A stretch of DNA of 64,000 nucleotides, from positions 31,847-95,846 of the forward strand of contig CAISLN010000022.1 in assembly GCA_903886275.1 (NCBI GenBank), in the 5' to 3' direction. Each line of letters begins with the position of its first letter. The stretch's first letter is position 1. The stretch is from an uncultured beta proteobacterium (GTDB lineage: Bacteria > Pseudomonadota > Gammaproteobacteria > Burkholderiales > Burkholderiaceae_C). This document shows, piece after piece, positions 24,534 through 36,500 of the stretch. Under the pieces are notes generated by a model that ran no database searches, had not been told where the DNA came from, and saw only the letters and a program-made list of their open reading frames with translations. Position numbers and translations under genes: made by a program.

Positions 24534-27500
24534 CCCGGCTTGAGCATCTGCGCCAGTTCGTCCTTCTGCTTCGTCAGGCCGTCGATCTCCACCCGTTTTT
24601 GGGGGCCGCTCATTTTCTTGTCATTGCGTACTTCGATGATTTGCTTGGACAGCATGGACTCCCGTTCGATCAACTTCCTGACCAGCAGCACCTGATTGAT
24701 TTTGTTGCCCTCTTTTTTCATCAAAGCGTCGGCCCCGGCCTGATCCCCGGCCATCAGTTTCTTGCGGTAGCTGCCGTAGGCTTGCTCAATCTCTGCGGCT
24801 TGCTCATAAAGCTGGGTGACATACCGGCTCGACCCGGCTGGCAGCGACTCCACAAAGTTACCTGCAAGGAAAACGTCCTTCAGCTTCATAGGCACCGCCG
24901 CGCCCTTGTTTTCCAGCGGATGAAAGATGCCATAGTCCAGCGCCGTGGTGATGCTGGTGCCGACCCAACTGAAGTAGCCCCGAATCAGGCTATCGACCTG
25001 AACCGGCGACAGCGTGTTGCCAGGACTGACCGGGTTGGGCAGACCCAGACTGCCCAACAGCTTGGCCGTGCCCGAGGTGTTTTCGCTGCTGCGGTCCTCT
25101 GGCAGCAGTTTCTCCATCCCCTGCGTTTCAATAGGCCGGTCGGTAAAGAAGTTTTTGTTGGCATACAGCTCAAGCAGTGGCTTGACCAACTGCGGCACCG
25201 GATTCAACCTCAGTTGCTGCGTCACCAGACTGATCAGGCGCTCCTTGAACCGCTCTCCCGTCATCTCATCGTCAAAGGCCAGTTCGGCCAAGCGTTCGGC
25301 CAGCGTGCCGATTGCGCCAACCTCAAATGGCTTGGGCACCCGAAAGGCATAGCCCCCGACCTTGAACCACCAATAATTGTCCCGATCCCAGTCTTCGCGC
25401 TTTTTCCATTCAGGGTCATCATGGCCTGCGCCCAAAAGCGCCAGCGATGCCATCACCACCGCGCCCATGACAATGCCCGCACGGGCTTTGTTCTTGGCTG
25501 TGGATTTGCCCAGCTTGTATGCGCCTTGCAGTCCGGCATTCAGAAACGGCACCGTCTGCGTCAAAAAGCGCACGGCTTGCCACTTGCCCGACATGCTGAA
25601 ATCCATCAGGTCGCGCGCCCAGAATGATGCCTCGCCGTGCGTCATGCCCTTGCCGCCGTCCGCCACCGGGCGCGTCAGGATTTCGTACAGTGCGGCCCGG
25701 TTGACCTGTTCAGATCGGTCGCCCAACTCCTGATAGGCATCGAAAGCTGGCTTGATGTGGTGGCTCCACATCGCCTCGACCTTGTTTGCGTTGTCCAGAA
25801 TGTGCGCTTCTGGCACACCCCTGGTGACTAACTCACGCGCCATGTCTGCATTGTTGCCATCCAACATGGAGCCAAAGCGAATCATGCCGCCGCTAAACAG
25901 CAACTTGGCGCGGGTTTCCGAATCAATCTTTGTCAGCGCCAATCCTTTGGCTGCATTCTTGACCGGGTTGTAGGACAGTTCATCCAGCAAGGTTGCTTGA
26001 ATCGAGTCGCGGATCAGGTTACGCAGCTTGAATGCCGGGTTGACCGTCACCGCAGAGGTCAGCAACTGCTTGAAGTCGCGCATGACCTTTGGCGCACGGT
26101 AGGTGTTGTCGATGGACGTAATCGCGTCCAGCAAGTACGGGTCGCTCACGCTGAAGGTGCGCTCCACGTTTTCCATCACCTGTGCCGTGCCGTTAGACAC
26201 TTGGCTCACGCCATTGGCGTCCTTGTACGTCTGGCCCGCCGGGACATATTTCTCGACCCGTGCGTACAGGCCAGTGGCCGGATCGAGTTTGAGTTCGGTC
26301 GTGGTGTTCTCGCGGAAATGAACCAGACCCTTGCCGGGAGTTCCAGAGGGGACTTCTTGCGCCGCTCCGAGCCTGACAGCCTCGTTTAGCGTGGTCTTGG
26401 CAGATTCATTGCGGGCTGACGCCTCAATCAAGTGGCTCCAGTTTTTGAGCACATTTGCCAGCAGATCGGCGTGGAGTTTTTCAGTGCCGCCGCTTAACCG
26501 CTTCCAGGCTTGCTGATTGACCAGCCCGCCCTTGGCAACAAACCCCTGCACAATGCCCTCTTCCATCAGCCGGTAAAACGGGACGTAGGGCATATCCTGA
26601 AACATGCGGCGCGTCTCGGCGCTGATCAGCCCGCGCTGCCACGCAATATCCAGCATGGCGTTGTTGTAGTCCATCAAACCGCGCAGCGCCGTGTTGTAGG
26701 CCGCTGCACGATCCTTGCCGTTTTGCAACTGACCTTGGTTGGTGGTCTTGAGCCGCGCAATGTCCGTGTCGCTAAACAGATTCTCCAGTCCGATGGTCTT
26801 CAGCCGCTCTGCGCGGGTGGCCGCAACCCAAAGCAAGAAGCGGTCGTGTTCGCCGTCCAGCTTCGCAAGCACACTTGCAAACCCGTTCTGCCCCCCGTTG
26901 GCATGGTCAAACTGGCCGTTGATGTCGCCGTTCTCGTCGATGTACGGCTTGCCGTACATAAAGATGGCTTCCAGCGTGGAACTTGAACCCTTGGACATGC
27001 GCGCCTGCATGTAGCCTTTGGTGCTGTATGCCAGGATCGGGCTGAACTGGTCAAACACGCCTTGCGCGGTTTCCGTGCGCCAGTCCTGCCCGAACTGCGC
27101 GGCGCGCTCCTTCAGCGTCTTGGGCACCCCAATCACGTTCTTGACCGCCTCCAGTTGGTCGGGCGTCAGGTCACCGAACTGGCCGAACTGCTTGCGCGAG
27201 TATTGGATGTCCGGGTTGGTGCCGTCAAAGTTACCGTTGTTGCCGATGGCCGATTTAACATCCGTGTTAGAAAACGCCACCAGTTCAACGACCCCGTTTA
27301 CATGCACCATAGCAACACCATCGTGCCCTTGAGCCTTCAGGTTCTCGGTGAATTTGGTAATTTCGCTGGCTGATGCTTTGCTGTACTTGTCCTTAACCGC
27401 TTGGGTTGCGATGTATGGATTCCCAACCGCCATAAACAGCGGCATGATTGATCTGCCAGACTGCCCGTGCTTTGCCCAGGCGTAGTCGTCTGCCATATCC

Positions 27501-30500
27501 GCGCTGCTGACGACATAAACACCGTCGCCTAACCAGCCTTTGTCTTTGCGGTTAGGGTGGTCCCTTCTAACCACCGCGAAGTCATCTCTTGTACCGTGGT
27601 AGAAGATAACAGGCTTTGCATCTCTTCCAATAGGCCCGGTGGTCCCTGTAAACGTGATGTCCCCGACAGTAACTGGCCCATGAGCATTTGTGCCCACGCC
27701 TCCTTGTCGCTGTATTCCGTTGACATCATTAGCTCTTCCTCGTTCATTAGCAGCACCTCCTACTGCATTGTGCCAGTCTCCGTACCATTTTTTGAACGCT
27801 GGTGTTTCAGTCTGGTCGGCAATGGCCAGGCCAGGGTTGTTCTCCCGCTGCGCGATGCCGAATGCCAGATCAACCAGGTCTTGCGCCTTGAACGTCTCGG
27901 GCTTGCCGGTGATCTTGCTCCACACCTGGTGCAGTGCCTGCTTGACCGTCTCCAGCCAGCGCGCAACCGTGCCCGGTGCCGCCATCAGGCTCGGCTTGAT
28001 GCCCAACTTCAGCGCCCCCTCCACCGCGTAGGGGAACAGTTCTTGGCTGCTTAGTCCGGCCCCAGCCGCGTTGACGCGCTGGCTGGCATAGTCGTACACC
28101 GCCCGCTCCTGCGTGCCCTCCTGGGCCTGTTTCCAGGTCTGGATGGTGCCATGCAGCTTGTTCCATCCGGCCTCGCCCAACACCGCTTGGCCGTGCTTGT
28201 GCATGAGTTCGTGCGCTAGCACCGCCTGCTCTGTCCCGGCCTCGATGTGGTCAGCAATCAGGAACACCGTTTTGGTGGTCCGGTCATAGAACGCCTGGGC
28301 CTTGACCGCATCGCCCTCCGACTCCAGATTGACGCGCCCCACCAGCGGCTCCCAAGTGGACTTGATCTGGTCGGCAGTTGTGGCAACGATCCGGCCCAGT
28401 TGGTTGCCCAGGAACTTGCCGGTGAACTCCGTGATGGCCTGCTCCAGCGCGGGCACCGTGGTGGGCGTGGCGTTGGTGCCCTCGCTAAACAGTGGCATCC
28501 CCTTGGACGCCTGCTCCTTCATGGCCGGGGTGATGGCGAAGCTGATTTGCTGAGTGGTTGCTGGCGCACCCGGTTGCATCGTCCCACCCAGTGCTTCAGC
28601 GGCCCGAATGGATGCAAAGTCATTTATGGCCTCGGCCTGACCCATGCCCGAGCGCATGGCCTCGGCAATCTCACGCAAGTGCTGCTGGATTTGCGCTGGA
28701 TGGCTGTTGTCGGCAGCAACCCTAGCCACATCGTCTGCGGAAAGATCGGGACCGACCCATTCAAACCGGTCTGAGAGTCCCGTGCGGGGGACTTTCATGT
28801 CCATCGTCTCCATCTGCCCGCCGCCCAGCTTACGCAGCACGTCCTTGACGGCGGCTGGCACGATCTGGTCGTAAAAGGCTTTCATGCCCTCCCCGCCCAC
28901 CTTCAGGTCAAGGCCAGAAAGTCTGTGCCAGTCACGGTAGGATTGCCCAAACACCTTGCCTTCACGCGCCTCTACCTTTTTGGCAATTTCCTTGCCTACC
29001 AATTCCTCAATGCGTGAAAGTGGCACATCATCTTCTTCGATTACAGCGCGCCCAGCATGGTCTAGCGCCTCGATTTCGTAAGTGCCAGTGTCGCCAATGG
29101 GTTCGTAATTGAATGCACTGATCTGCTTGCTCAAATCGTACCGGTCAGCCGACTGCTGACCATTGACAAACGCCACCCGGTCATAGCCACCGTCCACGGC
29201 CATCTTGATCACGCGCTTGAGGGCCAGCGCCACCCATGCGTCGGTCTTGGTGACGAAGGGGGCATCAGGAACACCACTTAACGGTCCGGGCGTGGTTGCA
29301 CTCGCAATCGCTCCTTCGCGGGTGCTTGATCCAAGGCCAGTTTGGGTCTTTGTTTTGTCGTAGACCATCCATTCGGTGCCATCCTGCGGCCCACCACGGT
29401 AGCGGTACGTTGGTTGCTCCACCACGGTCCAACCATCAGGCAGTTTGCCGGGGGTAACGAAGCCTTTTTTCTTGCCCGCCTGCCCCCAGTCGCTCTGGAT
29501 TTCCTCGACAAACAAAACCTTCTTGCCATCGGCATCCACGCGGTCATTCACCCGGATGTGGGCCAGCACGTTGGGCTGGTTCCAGTGGCCAGACCGATAG
29601 TCAGCGCCCGTATCTCCAGTCCTCTGGACGCCCAAATTCACACCATCCGTGTCACCCCATCCGCGAGGCGACTGAACTGTTTTGGTTTTTACAGAGTCCT
29701 TTGGGGGCAGCGTCAGCAGCACCTCACGGTAGTTCTCCCCACCGGGCAATTGGTACTGGTCGAATTTGGAAGGGTCGTTTTCCGGGATGGTGTAGGCCGC
29801 ATCAGCTTCGGCATCTCTCTTGTCCATCAGGTCAGCCAACTGCTTCATCTGGGTCTCAGTATCGGCAGACTGGTCCATGTCCTTGTAGATGCGCCCAATC
29901 TCCGGCTCATATCGGTCAAAGACCGCTTTGCGTGCCGCAATGCCTTCGGGGTCTTCCGAGAGTGGTGCGCCAAGCACCGTCTCTGTGACCTTCACCCCGT
30001 TGCCCTTCAGGAACGCGGCCACATCCTCCTTGCTGACCTTGCCGCCCTGCATCTTGATCCAGTCGGTCACGCCCGACCACTCCACCTCTGCGGCCTTGAC
30101 CGTGCCCTTGTTCACCATGCCCTTGATGGTTGCAAGCCAGCCGTCCGCTGGCGCTGCCTTGACGGTCAGCGCGTCAATGCCATCCGCCAGTGCAGAGCGC
30201 CATGTGCGGCTATACATCGCCGTGCCCTGGTCGGTTTCCCTGACCTTGATCGCACGCACAAACGCATCAAACGCGGCATTCATGGCCTTGCGCTCGGCCC
30301 CAGCCGGGTACGGGCGCTTCAAGCCCCACGGCGTCAGGATGGCCGAATTCTCGGGCGCGTAGTTCAGGAACGGACTCTTGCCGCCCTTGGCCGCCACCCT
30401 ATCCTCCACATAGCCCTGGAAAGCGCGGGCCACCATCTCATGCGGCGTGGTCCAGTAGTCAGCGCCCCGGCCCTGATCCAAGCTCTTGGCATCCATTGCA

Positions 30501-33500
30501 AAGCTGGTCGGCACTTGCTTGGTTTTCTCAGTCGATTTGTTGGCGTCAGAGAGCATCTTCAGGCGCTGCTCGTACCGGTCCATGTTTGAGCGCAGGTTGT
30601 CAAATACCCCGTTCTTGTTTGTCGAGTCGAACCCACTTCGACCGCGCACAGCCTTGTTGATGGCGCTGAGTTTTTCCAATGCTTCATTGGAATGGCGCCC
30701 CGCCATCGCCTGTGCTTTGTTGGCCGGGGTATCGCCGGGGCTGGTGTACGTCCAGGCTGTTGGTAGTCCGCGACCTTCCACCAGTTCAGCGGCCACCGCA
30801 TCAAACTCTGCCAGTTGTTCGGCACTGGCGGGCTTGTTGTTGCGCTTGTAGTAGCGCACGTCCTTTTGCTCGGCCAAGCCAGCGCGGATTTTTGCCAGGG
30901 CAGTGGCGAGTTCGTCCTTGGCCCTGCCCACAAACTTGTCAGCGCGGGCGGTGTCCTCCACATACTGTTCAGCCTTGGTAAAAAGCGACTCGACCAGCGT
31001 GGTGTACGCGGCCTTGAGTTCCGCCCTGACGCCTGACTTGTAGGCAAACCCGTGGCTCACATAGTCGCCGCTCGGGCTGGTGCTGACCTTGAACGTGCGG
31101 GTGCCATCGGGGTTGACCGTCCAGGTGGAGGTGGCCTTGCCGTCTTGGCGTCCAAGGTAGTGGTCCAGCGCGTGAAACCACTCATGGGCCAGAGCGCCCG
31201 CACCGTTCATCTTGGTCAGGTTCATCACCGCGTGTTCGCGCTCATAGTGCGCCCTTGCGCTGCTCAAGCCCTGCCCACGCGCACCAAATGCCAGCGCCAG
31301 ATCGCCGTTCAAGCCTATGGCCTTGGGCGGTATGCCCAGCACATCGGCCAGATCGTGCAGCCCGTCAAATGCGGCGTTCATGACCTCCTGGCGCTCGGTC
31401 TGGTTATTCCAGTTGCCAAACTCCACGCCCCTGAACCCGAAGGTGTCCTTGAAGTGCTGGCCCTGGACATCGCCCGTCCTGCGTGGCACACCGGTACGCA
31501 GGGTGCTTTCGGACTGGGGCAGATCAGCCTCGCCAAAGGTGGTGCTGGTCTCCAGAATCTCGGTGGCGTGCTGCGCCATGTATTGCATGGCATCGTTGCG
31601 GGTGGCAAAGGTCTGGTCAACCACCTTGACGCGCTTGTGGTCGCTGATGTCGCGCCAGATTTCATAGACCATCGTGGCGTCGGCTTTGTCTGCCGCCGAT
31701 GGTGGGGGCGTGTACTGCGCCGCCTTCTCGGCCCACTGCGCGGTAACGCGGTCGTAGTCAGCTTGTGTGATGGTGCCGACCTGGAGGCGCTTCTTGGCGT
31801 TTTGCATCATGGCGTATTCAAACTTGCCAGGAGCGTTGTCGTCAGCCGCCTTTGCCGCCATGTCGGCCTTGAGCTGCGCGTCCACCTCTGCCGCGCTGGG
31901 TGCCTTGTACCCTTGCACGCGAGTGGCGACCACCCGGTGCTTTTGGGCAACGGCGAGCAGCGGCAATGCGGCCTCTGCCTTGGCTTTGGTGTCGAAGTAG
32001 TGGCCGACCTGGCGGGGCTGACCCATGCGATCCTTGTTGCGAAGGTCGCTGATCACCCACTTACCGGCAAGGCTTTCGCGCTTGCCCGTTACGGGGTCAT
32101 AGTTCTGAATGTCAAAGCCACCGACAACCTGCCCGATCTGAAAACGCTTGGCCCAGGTGGGCTTGCCGTCATCCACGGTGGTCCGTGCGGCCTTTGGCCC
32201 GGTGCTGACGGCGGTGTCTTTTCTCGCGCCGCCTATCTTCTCGCCAACGTCTTCGATCTTCCCGGCTGGCTGCGCGGGCTTCAACTCCAACCAACGCGCA
32301 CCGCGCGCATACAAGTCCATCAACTCTTGCAGCGTGTAAGTCGAGTCAAACAAAACGCCTTTTATTCCCGGCGTGATGACTGAATCGGGTGTCACCTGAG
32401 TGCCATCAGACCAGCGCGTGCCATCACCATTCGCACCAGGGTTTAGAACCAACTTGCCATTCTCAAAAATGGTCGCCGTTCCAGCGCCAGCCAGCACCAG
32501 AATTGACCGGGATGTCGGGCTGGGTGGATTCTCAAATTTACCCGGCTCTATCAGTTCACCCCGATTTCCTACATGGACTTTGCCATCGTCGCCCCGGTAC
32601 GATCCGGGTGGCAGTTCTGTGCTGGGCAGGAATTGCCCGCCCTTGTATTCGTAGCCATTCACGCCGATCTGGCCTCCGGTCACTGCGCGACTCTTGCCGT
32701 CAGCCGGTACACCATGCGCCTCGGCCACTTCAGCGGGCGTCAGATCACCCCGGCGCACCTGGGCGATGGTGTTGGTACGCTCGGTGCCCGTGATGCCTGC
32801 GGCGTCCAGGTGGGCCTTGGCCTGCGCCACCGGGTCAGCGGCTGGCTCGTCAAACAGTTTGACCTGGTTCGGGTCAACCTCCTGCACCTTGCCCGCGTTG
32901 CGCTTGGCTATCTCTGCCTGCGCCTTTTCCACAGCGAACATATCACCGCTGGTGTCCGTGCGCTGCTCGGGCGCTACTGGAGGTGCAAGCGCCTGCGCTT
33001 CTGACTCGCGCTGCAAGCGCGCTTGCTCATCGAGCGCCGAAGCGTTGGCGGCGTTGTCCTGCTGCTGCAATACCTCGGCCCGAGTGGGGGCAGTCAGCTC
33101 CGACTGCGGGGCGACCGGCGCAGCACTGACCGCTGCCGAATCTGCACCCGGCATGGCGGTGATCTTCTTCTTGTGGGTGAAGGTCTTGTATTTCCCTGAC
33201 CGCTCCACAAACACCGGGTACTCGCCCAAGACTGCGGGCTTGTGGACTTCCTTGTCACCGACCTTGGCGACCGAGCCAACAAGCCGATTTTCAGACGGCT
33301 TGAATATCTGGCCGTCAGCGGTATAGACGTTGCCCGTCATGGACTTGCCGTAAGCCAGCACAGGAGAACTGCCCAACTGCTTCTGAAGTCGGGCGGTGAT
33401 GACATCGGGCGCTGTCATGCTCGGGCGCACACTCTCGCCCGATACCAATTTCCACGGCGCGGGCGGCTTCTGGTCATAGGGGAAGAACCGCACGATGCCG

Positions 33501-36500
33501 TGTTCGGTCTCGGTCGCTGGCAGGGCGTAGGGGTAAAACTCCTGCCCACCCATGCGCTGATTTTGAGTCAGTGCGCCAACGGCATTTTGGGCCAAGCGAT
33601 AAATCACGTTGCGCGGGCCGTCGGCCTGTGTATCGCTTGGCGCAACTGGCATGCCCCTGGGCGGGATAACGGTCTGCCAGGGCTGAATCTCACCCTTGAC
33701 CTGCCCCGGCGCTTGGGTCTGGCTGGTGACCTCGATCACCGAGCGCATGAAGTCGGCTTGCGACTCATAGTTTCTGGCCTCTGGATGCAACTGGCCGTTA
33801 CGCACCAGTGACCAGCCACGACCGCTGTAGCCCTGACGCGCTTGCCACTCATCGCCGTTTTTCAGCTTGAACCAGTCCCCGTCCTCGATGGGTGCGCGCA
33901 AGACATTCAGACCATCCGGGTTTCTGAAGTGCTTGGCAGGTGCGGCTGCTGCCGGTTGCGGCTTGAGATCGGGGTACTGCGCCAGCACTTCAGCGGGCAC
34001 TTCCTGCCCGTTGGCTAGTGCGTTGCGTACCTCAGACTTGTGCATCTGCGCTTCGTAGGTGCCAAGTTCGCCGGACTTGTCATCCATGTACGCCTGATAG
34101 TCATGGCCGTAAAAGTTGCCAAAATGGCTTGGGCCTTCGTGGCTGACCTGCCACGCAGCATTCACATCCTTGTTCTTGGCAACGAACTGCTCCTGCGTCA
34201 TTTGCCACGGTTGCACAACTTGCGTGCGGGTGGCTTGGCTTGGGCCAGTCCAGGCGGCGGGTACGGCTGCCGGTGCGGCAGCGGGCGCTGCGCCTTGCTC
34301 TGGTGCCTGCTGGCTTGAGGAAGTCACTGGCAATGCCAATTCATGCTTTAGCTCCCGCTCTGCTTCGGCAAGTGCCTCTGGATTTGCCGTCTTGTGTTCC
34401 AGCTTGACCGCGTTGAGCTTGTTCGCATATCGCGCAAAAATTCCGCGCAAACTGTGTTCAGCGGCCTTCAGGTTTTGAAGTGCCAGCGGGTAGTTGTTGT
34501 TGACCTCATCGAGTTTGATACCCAAGCGTGCGGCCTCCATGACGTATCCATTGGCTTTGGCAAGAGTCGCGTCAATCATGGCTTGCGGCACCGACTTGGA
34601 TACCAATAGCTCATGCGGGTTGGTGAACAGGTCTGCCGTGGTACGCAACTCTGGCGCAATAGGCTTACCCGTTCCGTTCTCAATGTTGGTTTTAACGTCC
34701 CATTTGGCGAGGTTGGCCTTCAGACTGCTTTCCCAGAATGCCACGTTTTCCTCAGTGGGCGTCCTGGTGCGCAACGCCGATTGAATGACCTTCGCCATGT
34801 CCTCATGGTTGGTTTCGACATACCGTTGCACCACTGCATCAATGCGCGTTTGCAGCGCAGGCGAAGGTGGCAACACCGCCGCAGCGGCTGGACTTGGCGC
34901 TGCCTGCTGCGCTGGCTCTGGTGGTGGTGCAGCCTGCTGCGCTGGCGTTGCCGGTGCAGCGGGCGCGTTGATGGCTGCAATGATTTCATCCACCGTTGCC
35001 CCGGCCTTTTGCGCCTGGGCAAGCGTGGCCGCGATTCTTCGGCCCTGAATGGTTGCCTGCGTGTCACCGAAAAATGTCAGCTTGCCGTTCTGCACCTTGA
35101 GTTGCACACCCGTATCACCTGCAAGACGGTTTTGGTCATTCAGCGCCTTCAACCATTTGGCTTTGGCGTCCACAGGCACCGCAGCCACCAGCGGCTTCAG
35201 AATGCTCGGCACCACCTTGGGGATGTAGTCGCCAAACAAATACTCTTCGGCAGCGTCCTTGCCAGCCTGCTGCGGGTTGTTCAGGTCAGCCTTGAACTGG
35301 CGCTCGTTGAACTTATCGCCGCGTGACACGGCTTCGTCAATGGCGTTTTGCATCAGCCATTGGTCACCTGCCTTGGTCGTTGCATTTGATTTTCTGACAT
35401 TGGGAAACGGCGTTGTCTCGCGCCCGGTCTGTGTCGTGACTACTTGGCCGCTGGACAGCATCATCCCAATGGTGCCGCGCTCTACGCCCGCTGCCGGTGC
35501 TGCCGGGGCTTCTGGCACTGGGGCCGGTGTTGCTGCTTTTACTGCCTCCAACCGAGCACGAATGGCATCATCGCCAAGCAGAAACTTGGATTCGATCTCT
35601 GTGACGCCGAAGGCATTAGGCACTTCACGCGCAGCCACAATCCCGCCCGTTATGCCCCCAGTTACGATGTAATCACCCCCCTCAACGCGAACAGCATCAC
35701 CGATTCGTATCTCCGTTGCGGGCAGTTTCTTTGCGGCTGGCGCTGCGGTCACTGGTGCTGCCTTGACCGGAACCTCTGGCGCGGCTGCGTCCGCAGCCTT
35801 GGCACCACCCTTCACGAACTGAACTTTCCCGCTTTCCTTGTCTCTGGCGTCTTGCAAAATGGCTTCTGCATCAAACGTCTTTGTTTTCTCGCCCGCCATC
35901 TTTATCCGGGCGAAGTTCCAAGCGATCGTAGAGGCCACATAGCCATCCGTATCCCCGATGCGGTCATATATCTTCAGCGCCTCTCTGATCTTGTCTTGAT
36001 CAGAGTTGGTCGGCTGATACTGGCGAATATCCTGCACGCCCGAAGTGTTGATGTCACCGTCTTTGGGTGCTGTGACTACGGCTGCGGCTGGTGCCGCTGG
36101 TGCTTCGGCGGTGGCTGCCGGTGCTGCTACGACCGGCGCGACCGGCGCAACGTCACCCTGCGGCGCAAGACCCGCGTCTATCCGCAGTTGTTTGTAAACC
36201 TCGGGGTTGGTGGCGAACCCCTCAAGGTCGATGATCTGTTGCTTGAGTTGGGCAATCTTGGCCTCGGTGGCGCGCTGGTTCTTGACCATCACGCCGCCCT
36301 CTTTGGCAAGGCCGGGGCGCTTGGCCGCGCCCTGGATGGCCGCTAGTTTCTGGCGCGCTGATACCTGCTGGCGGTTGGCCTCTTTGGCGACCGCTTCGGC
36401 TTCCTTGGCGAATGCATCATCAAAGCCGAATAAGTCGCCGTTGTCACCGCCCTTGAACCCAGCGGCTTGCGCGGCGCGCATGGCATTGACGGAAAAATTG

